This document shows positions 1 to 10,162 of a stretch of 64,000 bases of DNA, piece by piece. A program made the translations under genes and the position numbers. The DNA lies in assembly GCA_964035575.1 (NCBI GenBank), contig OZ037843.1, positions 1,116,001-1,180,000 of the forward strand, in the 5' to 3' direction. The notes below the pieces were generated by a model. It was given only the letters and a program-made list of their open reading frames with translations, did not search any database and was not told the origin of the DNA. Source of the stretch: Rhynchopus sp. YZ270_cl-10. Lineage: Eukaryota > Euglenozoa > Diplonemea > Diplonemida > Diplonemidae. Each line of letters opens with the position of its first letter. Positions within the stretch are counted from its first letter, which is position 1.

Positions 1-665
1 TAGTGTGTGCATCAACGTCACACTCACCGAGATAGCAGGTGGCCTAGTCACTACCCTGCTTCCGTTTTTATCAGAATTTTTTTTTTTAATTTTTATTTGC
101 TTCCGAAGCGAGTCAGTGCGAACAGAAGACGGGAGAAACAAAAGGGAAAGAGAAGAACAAATAAGAAAAAAAATCTGGGGGGGGGGGGGGGGGGGTCAAA
201 AATATCAGGTCTATAGGTCAAACAAGGCATAACAGTTCCCCCTCTTTTTTCCCCCTTAGCAATGTGGTGTAAGCTTACCCTACAGTCAACGAGAAGGGAT
301 CTGGCAATTATTCCAGACACAGTGCAGCTTCTTCCCTTCTCCCTGGCCCCGTTTGTTTTAACGTAAACAACAAACAAACAACAGTTCAGGCTGGATAGGT
401 CGTAAATAACATACTAAGTAACGTGCCCTTTCTCTCTGAATTTCACGCCCCTCTACAACACTACCAAGAAACAGAGCACAAAGCTCTTGAAAACATTTTC
501 AAACCCCCTCCCCGTACATGCCATGCTCGTCATGCCCTATTCGTCAATGAGCAACTCGAAACGGGGTTTGCAAAGAAGAACACAACCACGCGGAGTTTTG
601 CGCTTTTCAACTCCCCCCTTTTAGTCAATCACAGAGGAAAAAAAAAAAACACAAATACCAAAAAT
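1..665. other. Intergenic region upstream of the small basic gene
   Basis: No convincing gene is seen. The stretch holds poly-T and poly-A runs, a 19-base G homopolymer and an A-rich leader just before the ATG at 666. The open frame of the next gene extends back to 423, but that part has no coding character and contains an A12 run. Confidence 0.5.
177..195. repeat. Homopolymer run of 19 G
   Basis: An uninterrupted G19 tract. Similar runs of about 20 G or C occur at 47,639-47,658 and 55,280-55,300. Exact lengths of such runs are error-prone in sequencing. Confidence 0.9.
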
Positions 666-866
666 ATGGCAAAAAGCAACAACCAGCGCCGTGCAGTAGC
701 GAAGAACGGTGGCCCCGCCTTCAAGCCGAAGTCCTTCAAATCGAAGGCGAAGAAGGCGTCCATCAAATCGCAGATCGAGCAGACCAAAAAATTCAACAGC
801 AAAAAACGCGGAGGTGGCCCGAGAAGCAAGCGTCAAATCGCAAAGGACTTCAAGGGCAAGAAGTAG
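666..866 (+). CDS. Small lysine-rich basic protein, 66 aa
   Basis: An intact 66-residue frame from ATG 666 to TAG. The protein is very basic: Lys plus Arg make up over a third of it, with KSKAKKASIKSQ in the middle and a RGGGPRSKRQIAKDFKGKK tail. It has no membrane segment or cysteine. Composition suggests a nucleic-acid-binding or ribosome-associated nucleolar protein, but I do not recognise a family. The ATG at 666 follows an A-rich leader (aaaat-ATG-gc), which is why it is preferred over the in-frame start at 423. It lies alone, with about 1.5 kb of non-coding DNA before the next gene. The function is inference only. Confidence 0.6.
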   Translation: MAKSNNQRRAVAKNGGPAFKPKSFKSKAKKASIKSQIEQTKKFNSKKRGGGPRSKRQIAKDFKGKK

Positions 867-1220
867 TAACACTGTCCCAACGGGGAAGAGAAGGGGAAAG
901 GGGGTCGATATCAGCAAGGTGTCGGAGGTCTACACTATATAACCAACAACGGCGTTACCTTGGGCGCAACCATGTGTGTGTGTGTGTGTTTGATAGAGAA
1001 ATAGGGTTATACCATCTATTCAGTAGAATAGTTAGTATATGAAACAATTGATAGAGAAATAGGGGTAATTCTTGCGCAGAATATGGCCCATCATGTGTAT
1101 GTGTGTGTTCATGTGCAAATGAAGGTCAGATCAGGATCATGAGTGGAGCAGGATGGATAAAGGACAGCTTTCGCGTGAGGGAGAGGAGGGGAGGCTGGCC
1201 TGGAGGGGGGGGGAAAATAA
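867..1220. other. Non-coding region after the small basic gene
   Basis: No gene seen. It contains a short TG run near 971-988 and two copies of a 'gatagagaaataggg' motif (about 991 and 1050). Confidence 0.4.
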
Positions 1221-1291
1221 AGTAGCGGAGCATACTCTAGGGTGGCTGCACTAATACAAACAAAAAGTTTTCAAAAAAAAAAAAAAAAAAA
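1221..1291 (+). repeat. Shared poly(A)-terminated cassette, copy 1
   Basis: About 50 bp containing 'ctagggtggct' and 'actaatacaa' followed by A19. The same cassette, about 90% alike, ends in A17 at 23,771-23,838 and again at 30,621-30,688. A fixed sequence ending in poly(A) at unrelated sites is what the 3' end of a retroposed transcript looks like. The parent element is not identified. Confidence 0.6.
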
Positions 1292-2155
1292 TGTGGTGTA
1301 CTGTGCTGTGTTGGGGTGTTGTGTTGTATGGGCAGGGGATGGACTGTGAGGATTTCTCAGAGCTATCTTTTGTTTGTGCTTTTTTGTTATTTTTTTTTTA
1401 TTTTTTTTAAATACCTGCCAGAGGTTTTTTTAGGGACCGGTTTTTTTGAGCTTAGGGGGGGTGAGATGTTTTTTGAGCAAAAAAAAATTTCGCGCGCTTC
1501 GCGCGCGAAGACCCTGGAGAAGCTAGTTTGTGGGGGTTTTGGAATCCGTCCGCGCTGTGGTGGGGTCAATTTGACGAAATGGGCAAGTTCTTGCTTTGGT
1601 CAAAATGGGTGTAAGGAAAAGGGGCCAGTGAAAACATAGAGGATAATATACGAGGGTGAAATGGGTCAAGGGCTGCCCGCCGCAGGCGGAAAATTTTAAT
1701 ATCATGCACTTTTTTGGGGTCAGCAACGAGTACCATGTCATGGGAAGAGTGTGATGCTAGCTTGCGCCGCAGGCGCACGGTACGCTACTTTTATTGTTTC
1801 GCCACATCCTTTTTCTCATTCCCCGTTGGGTTCTACGAGTTTCGTCCGTCAAATGCTAGAAACACTTGTAGTTTATAGTGACTAAGTCTTTGGAAAACAC
1901 GCCCACCCTCTAACTTGCTCCTCGAATCACCCAGTTCACAAGCATTCTCACCCCCCCTAAAAACTCAAAAAAATATCGTGAGAGGGGGTGAAACCCCCCC
2001 TCACCCCCCCTAAAAAAAAACTCTGATCCCTGCTTTCCATAGCGGTCGTGTTACTGTGTTGCAAAAAAATTTTAAAAAATAAAACAAAACACCAAGGGGT
2101 AACATTGAGTTTCTAGCCCGTCTCACCTCACGAAGGCTAATACCCACTATTTGCA
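1292..2155. repeat. Dispersed-repeat mosaic upstream of the cyclase
   Basis: No gene seen. It holds a GC hairpin near 1,493-1,512 (CGCGCGC, loop TTC), one copy of the GGAATCCG...GTGGTGGGGTCAA motif (about 1,540-1,576) and a block at 1,732-1,790 that recurs about 90% identical at 24,194-24,252 and 31,044-31,102. It also holds C-rich hairpin-prone sequence near 1,950-2,020. Confidence 0.5.
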
Positions 2156-2205
2156 TGCATGAACTCGACCGAGCTGCGTTTTAGCACGTTTCAACTACTC
2201 TTTTC
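2156..2205 (+). promoter_or_regulatory. Upstream block shared with the 7-TM gene
   Basis: 44 of 49 bases match 43,343-43,392, upstream of the seven-TM receptor gene. A second block, 2,283-2,303 (ttttgagcaacaagcaaaga), matches 42,942-42,962. They may be shared promoter or leader sequence, or pieces of a dispersed repeat. No function is shown. Confidence 0.35.
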
Positions 2206-2419
2206 TAAACGGCTTGCCCAGCAACTGGAAAGCGAACAAAACAACCTTTATTTTTCCCCCCCTCCCCTCCCCGTTTTTCGTCTTTTGAGCAACAAGCAAA
2301 GAGAAACGACGTCTCGAACGTTTTTGCCCTACCTTTTTTGCAACGTTTTCACCACCCTCCGCTGACCCCCACACACCTTGCCACAGAGTACACTGATACG
2401 TTGTGCTGTTCAATATCAA

Positions 2420-4516
2420 ATGGGTTATTTGCAAGGTGTGTTGTCTTTAGACGGCGCCGTGGGGACAAAGGAACAGAAAAGACGCAAGATCCTGCTCGTG
2501 TGGTGCTCGGCAAGTGCGTTCTTCCCACTCTTCCGTTTTCTGACTAGCCTGAAACTGCGACTCAACAATCGTTTCGTGGACATGGGCCTGGTCTCTTACC
2601 TTTTGGTCATATTGCCAAGCTTGTTGGCAGTCGTCTTAATCCTCTGCAAAAGACGGTTCACCACTACCGCGGTTGTTGCAATGTTGTATACCATGGCATG
2701 CGGGATACTCACGTGGGATCTGGATGCAAGGACGATAAAGGAAACGTCGTGGCCATTGCTCGTGCTCGTGGTTGACCTGTTGCTTGTGATGCAGGTGCCT
2801 GCATGCTACAGTGTGGGGTTGGTGTGCTTCAGTATCGTGTGGCTGATTGTATTGTCATTGGATGAAAGCTTCAGGTTTGGTCTGCTCGACCTGCCTGGCA
2901 CGCAGCTGCAGGAGGAGCGGAGACGGCGTATTGCCGAGCTGCAGGCTTGCGACACGCTGCCGTGTGCAGTCGACTACCCTCCGTATTCATTGTTCATTGG
3001 CCTCGGTGTCTTCGTGATAGACTTCCTCGCAACGCGGAGCTTTGCACGTGACGTTCTGAAGGAGCAGGCGGCCATGCAGCGTACGATCAACACAGTGCAG
3101 GACATCGCCTCGCTCCTGGCTGGGTACGACGTGGAAGGCGTGGCACGCATGCTGGAGGCGCAAGAGACGTTGCTCCCAGAGGAGATGCGCGCAACGCTGC
3201 AGACGTTGGAGGAGAACCTGCGGAAGTACCGTCCCTACCTCCCTGCTGCGCTGTTTGAGGAGGATGAGGTGGACGGTGTGCAGCACACATCTGTGGCACC
3301 ACCTGGGCTTGAGAGTGAGACAGCAACGATTGTGTTCACAGACATCCGTGCCTCGACGTCGATCTGGGAGTGTGCACCGGATGGGATGCGTGCTGGGCTG
3401 AAGATACACAACCGTGTCATGCGTGAAGTGATGCAGGTGTTCGGTGGGTACGAGGTGAAGACGATTGGCGACGCCTTCATGATTGCCTTCGAGACAACAG
3501 CAGACGGAGTTAACTTTGCTCTGCAGGTACACGAGAAGCTGCTTGCAGCAGACTGGCCTGCGTCGCTGCTTGAGGATGCACCCATCTGCACACCACAAGA
3601 CTCTCTGTGGGGTGGCCTCACTGTGCGCATTGGTGTCAACACCGGCCTTGTGACTGTCGAACAGAACACACTCACTGGACGAACAGACTACTTCGGACAC
3701 ACTGTCAACGTTGCGTCACGCCTTGAGAGCACATGCAAGCCTGGAGCTGTTGCTGTTCCCTCTGACCTGTGGACATCTGACTGTGGTGCGTGCAATGGTG
3801 TTGTGGGTCATTCGGAAGCACTTGACCTGAAGGGTGTGAGCGGTGCGACGTTTGTGTGTCCTGTGTGGCCTGTGCCGCTTGTGGGCCGCAGGCAACAGCC
3901 CCTTTGCGAAGCTCCGGACAATAGAGACGGCCGCTGTGGTGTTGGCGAGTCTGACTCTGTGTCGTTGTGCACACTCGATTCCGTGGCACTGGCCCAGCAG
4001 CAGAACCCTGCTCGTTTCCTTGGCACAGTCGGTGTTGCAGATCTTGCAGTGGGCGACGAGGAACACTTCTCCGCACTGCAGTCCATGAGCAGCGGGCTGT
4101 CGACACTGACTGTTGCACTGGACCAGAGTGGCGGCAGCCTGGTGACGCTGCTTGGCAGCCGTGTCTGTGTGTCGTGGAACGTGACCCGCTCTGCCCCTGC
4201 ACACATGGAGAACGCGATCCGCTTTGCACAACGCATGAGTGGTGCGACCTTGGCAGGTGCAGGGCTTGCAAGCGGGCCTGTGCAGCATGGTGATGTGGGG
4301 GCACGCAAGCAGCGCTTTGTGACGGTGATGGGGGCAACTGTGCGCCGGAGCTGGACACTGTGCGAAGAGGCTGTGCGCGACGGTGTGGTGTGTCTGTTTG
4401 AACCTCCCGAGGGCACAACACTGCCGACTGCACTGGAGCACGTTCTATCAGAGATGACGATGTGCCCGGGTGTTTACAAGGTTGTGAATCGTACGATCAG
4501 AGATAGTGTGATCTGA
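2420..4516 (+). CDS. Six-pass membrane class III adenylyl/guanylyl cyclase
   Basis: A 698-aa protein that should make cAMP or cGMP from ATP or GTP at a cellular membrane. About six hydrophobic helices lie between residues 25 and 210, followed by a coiled linker ending in the motif LRKYRPYLP (about 268-276). The cyclase domain (about 300-440) has every class III signature. These are metal Asp308 in FTDI, Lys347 and metal Asp351 in VKTIGDAF, Asp423 in DYFG, and Asn430 and Arg434 in NVASR. Lys347 with Asp423 fits ATP specificity, and the complete set on one chain suggests an active homodimer. Residues about 529-640 form a second, degenerate cyclase-like domain resembling that of the downstream receptors. 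The first ATG in frame is 2420; the frame is open back to 2378 but only with a TTG. No introns are seen. Confidence 0.88.
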   Translation: MGYLQGVLSLDGAVGTKEQKRRKILLVWCSASAFFPLFRFLTSLKLRLNNRFVDMGLVSYLLVILPSLLAVVLILCKRRFTTTAVVAMLYTMACGILTWDLDARTIKETSWPLLVLVVDLLLVMQVPACYSVGLVCFSIVWLIVLSLDESFRFGLLDLPGTQLQEERRRRIAELQACDTLPCAVDYPPYSLFIGLGVFVIDFLATRSFARDVLKEQAAMQRTINTVQDIASLLAGYDVEGVARMLEAQETLLPEEMRATLQTLEENLRKYRPYLPAALFEEDEVDGVQHTSVAPPGLESETATIVFTDIRASTSIWECAPDGMRAGLKIHNRVMREVMQVFGGYEVKTIGDAFMIAFETTADGVNFALQVHEKLLAADWPASLLEDAPICTPQDSLWGGLTVRIGVNTGLVTVEQNTLTGRTDYFGHTVNVASRLESTCKPGAVAVPSDLWTSDCGACNGVVGHSEALDLKGVSGATFVCPVWPVPLVGRRQQPLCEAPDNRDGRCGVGESDSVSLCTLDSVALAQQQNPARFLGTVGVADLAVGDEEHFSALQSMSSGLSTLTVALDQSGGSLVTLLGSRVCVSWNVTRSAPAHMENAIRFAQRMSGATLAGAGLASGPVQHGDVGARKQRFVTVMGATVRRSWTLCEEAVRDGVVCLFEPPEGTTLPTALEHVLSEMTMCPGVYKVVNRTIRDSVI

Positions 4517-5060
4517 GTGCTTCCGCACCACAGTACACACGATTCTGACTCAACTGCTGTGCACTGATACAGTCCCAGCTGACCTTTGCAGTAGACAAGG
4601 TGTGATTGGGTTATATATTTCCGTTGGCGTGACGAATGTTTGCAACATTGTTGCTTATTAACATGGTGAGAATGTTAGCATATGCACAACGTGTCAGGTG
4701 TGCTGACGTGCTGTAACACTAAACACAAGAGTATTATCCACTTACGTTGGTTGGGATGACGTAGACCTAAATGCTTGTGCGGAGTTGAAAGACCCGTGTT
4801 GCCATGCGCAGGGGTCTAACCTCTTTTACGGTCCTACTTCCGCTGGGCTAGCGTTATGCACAGTTTCCTCAGTACACAGATCTATGTTGCAAATCTTTGC
4901 ATCTCTCCTTTCTCGCTGTTTTTTATTTTTCTCTCCTGCCTCGTAGTAGCGGAGCGCCCAGGTCTCGGGGAATCGCATGCCCAGTTAAGTGTGAGTGACT
5001 TTCTCGTTGCTTGAAGAAGGTGGATGCGTCTCGATACAAATGAATAATTTGGTGCACATC
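4517..5060. other. Intergenic region between cyclase and receptor 1
   Basis: No gene or repeat recognised. Sequence similarity to the upstream region of receptor 2 begins at about 5,061. Confidence 0.4.
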
Positions 5061-5296
5061 GCGCCACTGTCCGTCTTCATGAGAATGTAGCGGCCATGCA
5101 GTGTACTCTGGGTTTTAGGAAATGTGTCTTTGAGTGAAGTAAATCCGTTTGGAGGACTCTTCGGAGCAAGGGGCGGTTGGACCCTCGCAGTTTGTGATGC
5201 CGTCTCATCACCAACCCTCCGTTTTCTCCTCGTGTCACCTTCACACCTCTCAGGTAAAACCTTTACACACTTTTTGTACATATTCATCAACAGACA
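5061..5296 (+). promoter_or_regulatory. Conserved upstream region of receptor 1
   Basis: About 235 bp matching 19,361-19,626 upstream of receptor 2. Receptors 3 and 4 share only the last 125 bp. It contains a 'gatgccgtctcatcac' block, a pyrimidine-rich stretch and two CAG steps near the ATG (cctctcag, catcaacag). The CAGs could be splice or trans-splice acceptors; that is inference. Confidence 0.45.
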
Positions 5297-7645
5297 ATGG
5301 CGAAGCTTCGTTTCTCCACGAAGTACCTGATTTTACTTGCTGGTATGGTGTCGACAGCAGCGTCGCTGGCTGGCGGGCTTGTCCTTTACTTTGAAGGGCT
5401 TGACGTCATTGAAGCAACGGTGAAGGAGGTGGCACGTGCAGATGTGCAGTACCTGAGCCAGAAGTCAACGGAACCCTTCAACTCTGCCCAAAACGCCTTG
5501 TCTGAGACCCTCGACCTTCTGCAGCGTCTGCGCTTCAACACACGTGCCGAGTTTATTGACTGGATCCGCAACAGATTGATTTGGACAACATATCACAATA
5601 AACTCCTCATCGAGTCGAGTGGGATCAGAGGCTTTACAAAGAACAACACCGCAAGCGACCAAGTATATGAAGTAATCTGGCACGAGCGCCGCATCACTGG
5701 TGAGTACGACTGGATATTTGCCACGTACGAGCCGTCTTGGAACAATACCGAGTGTGGAAGTGCCTTTCCGTGTGTGGCTGCGTACACTATTGACCCAACT
5801 TCAAACCCTTCGCCACTGTTAGACAACATCTACAACTATTCTGATGCGGGGCGCGTCCAGTACTCTCGCGATCTGCGGGGCAAGTTCGGGGATACAGGCT
5901 CGCTGTTCATTGGCCCGTGGGTGTGGTTTGCTGCGGACGGGAACCCGTATGTGTACTTTAACTACTACATGTCTGTGCCTGCTTACAATGCACCCTTCTT
6001 CTCGGACACGATGGAATTCACTATCGTGCTGGCAATCGTTGCAGACCCATGGGTGGATATGATGAAGGAGTACCGCACTGAGGCTGATGTACTCATTCTG
6101 CAGTTGGACAAACACCTGGACTCAGTTGTGCTTGCAGGGAACATTCCTGGCATTGCTCCCCAACCAGGGTGCACTGCATCCCAGAATATATTGAAAGCGA
6201 CGTGTCTGCGGACGGTTGGGCAGTTGGAGCAGAAGTACATTGACCTTATTTTAGCAGCACAATCAACCCCGAACGACTTGATTGTGAGGACGAACGGGCA
6301 CTGGTTGATAAAGACACGCATATACACGACACACCCCTCATCTGAGGGTCTCCAGGACATCTACATGCTGTGGATGCGCCCAACGAGCACTGTGGAGGCT
6401 GAGATGGACCACGCCCTTCATCTGCTGATTGCCTTTGTGGTGGGTGTGTTTTTGTTTGACTTCATGATCGGACTGCTCGAAGTATTTCTCATCGCAGTCC
6501 CAATGCGCGAAGTGGAACAGTCCTTCATAGCTCTGCAGCGAATGGACTTGGACAAAGCAGAGTCCGACGTCGAGGCAATTCGGTCATGCCTGCCAATTGA
6601 GATGAGTGAACTGTTCTCTCTGCGGAAGGGTGTGCTGTTTGCCATACAGTCTCTGCGGGAGTACAAGGCGTACTTGCCTCAGACGCTCTTTGTTGAAGAA
6701 GATGCCGAAAGTGAAAGCAACACGTCTGGAACAGAGGTCAGCCATGGTCAGCAGAGCAGCAAGCAGAGCAAGCACAGCGAGCAGTCATCATCAAAAGCAC
6801 AGTCGCACATATCGACAAAATTCACCGGCGTGAAAACAGAGATGGGAACAAGGTCATGCAGAGGTGTCGTCATGATGGTTGACTTCAACTTGCGCAACGC
6901 AAAAGGGGTTTTTGAGGTGTCGCAGTACTGCAACTCTGTGTCCTTTCTGCAAGGGTTGGCGGAAACGTACCAAGGCGTCGTGCACTCGTTCTCAACTCTC
7001 TCATGCGAAACACTTGTGATCTCATGGAACACTGCACGCCGTTGCTTCGACGGCCTGAAACAGGCAACTTCATGCGCGGACAACATTTCGAAGCGTCGCT
7101 CCGTCACCGTGAGTTACATGGGATGCACGATTCACCACGGCAACATCGGCACTGCGACAATGAGGGGCTTTGTTCTCTACGGTTCCGACGAAGGTGTGTG
7201 GAAGGCACTTTTTCAGTACGCAAAAGAGCTTCACAGAGTCCTCGACACTTCTGTCGCTGTCACAGACGGGAAAACTGCAGCAGAAATGACGTCCGTTTGT
7301 TCTCTTGTGTCTGTCGGGCGAGTGGTGTTGGGACGTAGAACTATTCCAGCGCACGTCATCCTTGGTCTGCTTCAAGACGCTGATGTTGAGTGGATGTACA
7401 GTGTCGATACTGAAGGTTCCGCTTTGTCAAAGGCCATGGATCAGATGCTGCTAGGTCAAGAGTACAGTACACAGGGAATCAAGGTCAATTCAGTGCTCGA
7501 GACGAAGCTTCTGAAGGCGTTGAACCGCAACTGTAAGAAGGAAGAGTTCATGTTGCATATGGCAAATGAGTTGTCCTGGGAGGGTGAAGCGGCAGCTGTC
7601 AAGAGTGAAATTGTAGATACCACTTGTCAAGTCAGTAACGTGTGA
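5297..7645 (+). CDS. Two-pass receptor with Cache-like ectodomain and pseudo-cyclase domain (receptor 1)
   Basis: 782 aa. A TM or signal-anchor lies at residues 9-32, then a 340-residue ectodomain with NxT/S sequons. Its GPWVWFAADGNPYVY...VADPW section resembles dCache sensors. TM2 spans about 374-402, followed by a HAMP-like segment (about 402-455) ending in LREYKAYLP, the linker motif also seen before the cyclase domain of the upstream gene. A Ser/Gln-rich linker (468-510) leads to a cyclase-homology domain (about 521-690). One Asp in MMVDF sits where the first metal Asp belongs, but the Lys, second metal Asp, Asn and Arg positions are not kept, so catalysis is unlikely. It is probably a plasma-membrane sensor acting through a partner. 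No introns are seen. ATG 5297 is conserved in all four paralogues. Confidence 0.8.
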   Translation: MAKLRFSTKYLILLAGMVSTAASLAGGLVLYFEGLDVIEATVKEVARADVQYLSQKSTEPFNSAQNALSETLDLLQRLRFNTRAEFIDWIRNRLIWTTYHNKLLIESSGIRGFTKNNTASDQVYEVIWHERRITGEYDWIFATYEPSWNNTECGSAFPCVAAYTIDPTSNPSPLLDNIYNYSDAGRVQYSRDLRGKFGDTGSLFIGPWVWFAADGNPYVYFNYYMSVPAYNAPFFSDTMEFTIVLAIVADPWVDMMKEYRTEADVLILQLDKHLDSVVLAGNIPGIAPQPGCTASQNILKATCLRTVGQLEQKYIDLILAAQSTPNDLIVRTNGHWLIKTRIYTTHPSSEGLQDIYMLWMRPTSTVEAEMDHALHLLIAFVVGVFLFDFMIGLLEVFLIAVPMREVEQSFIALQRMDLDKAESDVEAIRSCLPIEMSELFSLRKGVLFAIQSLREYKAYLPQTLFVEEDAESESNTSGTEVSHGQQSSKQSKHSEQSSSKAQSHISTKFTGVKTEMGTRSCRGVVMMVDFNLRNAKGVFEVSQYCNSVSFLQGLAETYQGVVHSFSTLSCETLVISWNTARRCFDGLKQATSCADNISKRRSVTVSYMGCTIHHGNIGTATMRGFVLYGSDEGVWKALFQYAKELHRVLDTSVAVTDGKTAAEMTSVCSLVSVGRVVLGRRTIPAHVILGLLQDADVEWMYSVDTEGSALSKAMDQMLLGQEYSTQGIKVNSVLETKLLKALNRNCKKEEFMLHMANELSWEGEAAAVKSEIVDTTCQVSNV

Positions 7646-7968
7646 CACACCCAAAAGCTCCATTTTTTGTCAAAAAGCGCTTGCCTTTTTACCCTGTCAC
7701 GAGCATCAACACCCCAATAAGACCTCCAGAACGTCTCTAAAGTCCAAAAATCGCCCCGGAATTGATTCCCCGACCTCAAAATAGGTGAAGTACCCTGTTT
7801 TTTTTTTGGGGTCAAAAATGCATTGTGTTTCATCAGTGTTCCCCTCCCAACCAGAGTGACAATGGTCTCTGCGCGTGCACCATCACCCTGACACAGTAGG
7901 GAAAATTTTCGGTGGGGGGCGTAGCTGACCGGCGTTGTAGCAGTATGCCAGCGTTTGGATTCCACGCG
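7646..7968. other. 3' flank of receptor 1, first part
   Basis: No gene seen. The sequence after the stop differs from the other three receptors, so this portion is private to copy 1. Confidence 0.4.
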
Positions 7969-8090
7969 GGGCCCATATTTTCGCGGCCAACATTTTCCTC
8001 AAAATCCGGATTTGTAAAATTGACCCTTCCCGACATCGATTTCAAGACTATACCTTCACCTTCTTTCCCTTCGGGGGGTGAAGGAAGGTT
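7969..8090 (-). repeat. Reverse-oriented partial copy of the 261-bp repeat
   Basis: The reverse complement matches the part of the 261-bp unit (36,111-36,893) that runs from 'ggtgaagtaaggtatagt' through 'gggtcaattttacaaa' to the 'gaaaatgggc' block. It is diverged and truncated. Confidence 0.7.
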
Positions 8091-8094
8091 GTGG

Positions 8095-8830
8095 TAGGTG
8101 TTTTAGCCCGTCACCCAAATTTCATCTGGAGTTGGGTTTTCAGACTTGAAAATGACCCTTGTTTACGAGTATGGGTTAGGTTTTGTACAAAACCGTTTTT
8201 TGATGAACAAGATAAAACAATAAGCTCGCGTTTCTTTATCGAACAGATTTTATTCTTCGCCCCGTACCCAAAACGTAAACACCACTTTGAATCAGAATAA
8301 ATATTTTCCTCTCCTTTTTTCTTCCACACGCGCTTGGTTTTTGTATTTCGCTAATTTTTATCAAAAAGCTTTGTTTCCCTTGTTTCGAGTGCGAAACGTT
8401 TCTCCATGTATTGCACGGGAAACAATATGACAAACAGGTGCAGGGTGGTTCCGTGCTTATCATAGAACCTGGCACCTTGTGTGTCTCCCAAAAACCAAAA
8501 GCGTTGTGTGTGTAGTTTTGAAGGAAGGAAAAATAAAACTCCCGATACACAGCTGTTTCAGGTACCGTTTTTCCATTTTTTCGCAGATTTTCCCAAAATT
8601 ATGTGTCCCCTCGACTCATAGAAACTCGCAAAAAAAACCCAACAAAAATACCCACCTCGCATCACTGCCCCGGGATCGAGCAAGGAACCGGGCCGGCTCG
8701 GCACCGACTGTCTGCGGCATTAAACCGAAGACAGCATCTGGCGCTAAGTTTTGCGTTTTTTTGCGGTCGATTCCACCTCATTTATTTTTATTGAGGTCAT
8801 GTGCCGTTGCGTGGGACTGGGTTCAGGTAT
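8095..8830 (+). repeat. Receptor 3' flank modules, copy 1
   Basis: Several non-coding blocks recur after other receptor copies. 8,095-8,200 matches 35,905-36,060. 8,208-8,260 resembles 23,195-23,255. 8,548-8,830 matches 22,180-22,340 and 37,430-37,578 plus 38,718-38,761, including the hairpin-like ctgtctgcggca...ccgaagacag. No reading frame is conserved. Confidence 0.65.
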
Positions 8831-9178
8831 GTGTACGTGTACGTGTACGTGTACGTGTACGTGTACGTGTACGTGTACGTGTACGTGTACGTGTACGTGT
8901 ACGTGTACGTGTACGTGTACGTGTACGTGTACGTGTACGTGTACGTGTACGTGTACGTGTACGTGTACGTGTACGTGTACGTGTACGTGTACGTGTACGT
9001 GTACGTGTACGTGTACGTGTACGTGTACGTGTACGTGTACGTGTACGTGTACGTGTACGTGTACGTGTACGTGTACGTGTACGTGTACGTGTACGTGTAC
9101 GTGTACGTGTACGTGTACGTGTACGTGTACGTGTACGTGTACGTGTACGTGTACGTGTACGTGTACGTGTACGTGTAC
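8831..9178. repeat. (GTGTAC)n hexanucleotide array, about 58 copies
   Basis: A near-perfect 348-bp array. Every base alternates purine-pyrimidine, a composition known to favour Z-DNA. The same position in the flank of receptor 4 holds a 418-bp array. The flanks of receptors 2 and 3 have only about two units there. The long open frames reported on both strands are artefacts of the repeat. Confidence 0.95.
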
Positions 9179-10160
9179 AACTCCATTAATTACACCACAC
9201 TGTTTTGTGTTGATTGTCTTTTCCCTCCCGGCGGGATCGGGAAAGTAAAGTCGGCGGGATTTTTACTTTCCCAAAAAAATTTTTTTTTGGCAAAGACATT
9301 TTTCAGCCAAAAAAAAAATTTTTTTTTGGTCGCAGACCAGCCCAAAAATGCGAAAAACCGAAAATTTTTGATGTTTTGAGCATCACATATTTATTGATAC
9401 GATACTTTACAGCCTGTAAAGTGATTGCACCGGGCTTTTACTTTACAGGCTGTAAAATGGCATTTTTTTGTATTTTAAGGGTCGGAAACCCTCACCCGCG
9501 GGAGGGAAAGCCTCATCCCTCCCTCCCCGGGCCCTCGGGATCCACTCGTGCGTAAAAAAAACGCCCTCGGGCCTTCGGCCCTCGGGCATTTTTCTTCCGC
9601 ACTCGTGAATCCCTAGGGCGCCGGACGGAGGGAGGGAAATAGCTATTCCAAGACGTTCAATTTCCCCACAACCTTCCTTCCCCTCGTACAAAATGAAAAT
9701 GAAATAAGAGAGCCAGTTAGACCTACGAGGTCTTGCTGTATCAAAACCCACTTTTGGATGCGTTTGCACTTCAAACTTCTCTGTGGTCCACCTGAGTTTG
9801 CTTAAAATTTGTGGAGTTTGGTGTTATTTAAACTCTGCGAAATTTCAGGCAAAATGAGGTGCGTAGTTTGAAGTGGTTTGTTAGTGCGTGCGGATGTTTA
9901 CACTCGTTTATTTGTGTTTTTATTTTATTCGTCTTTTTGCGGAGGTCACGTACACTTTCTACAGGGGACAGTAAAATGAGATTGGCATTGTGCAACATGC
10001 ATGAAAGAAATGATATTTTGTTCTGAAACTGACCGCAGCGTGAAGATAATTATTTTAACCTTCGGATGCAGCACAGGTGCCTGTCCTAATTCTTAAGACA
10101 GAAACAGTATTACCAATCTAGTGAAAGTCTATTTATGCACGGAATTGCTTTTTCTCCTTT
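9179..10160 (+). repeat. Receptor 3' flank module, distal part, copy 1
   Basis: Starting at 'ctccattaattacaccac', this matches 39,180-39,727 and, more distantly, 22,346-22,700. It is interrupted by a 421-bp insertion at 9,225-9,645. No conserved protein is seen. Confidence 0.65.
9225..9645. mobile_element. 421-bp MITE-like insertion with TTCC target duplication
   Basis: It interrupts the flank module between two copies of TTCC (9,221-9,224 and 9,646-9,649). The uninterrupted site 'cttttccaagacg' is present at 22,390 and 39,220. The ends are loosely inverted (ctcccggcggg / ggagggaaat). It has no ORF and contains inverted 'ttactttacaggctgtaaa' copies and a GGGCC-TTC-GGCCC hairpin. Confidence 0.55.
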
Positions 10161-10162
10161 CA

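Noticed and set aside
2378-2419. Upstream extension of the cyclase to 2378
   Set aside because: It begins with TTG, not ATG, and spans an acceptor-like ccacag; ATG 2420 is preferred.
3087-4441. Long minus-strand frames under the cyclase (up to 242 aa)
   Set aside because: Shadows of GC-rich coding sequence, with no domains.
8479-9379. Long open frames on both strands across the hexamer array (for example runs of VRVR, CTCT, YVYV)
   Set aside because: A stop-free hexamer is open in several frames; the proteins are pure repeat translation and no flanking coding signal exists.
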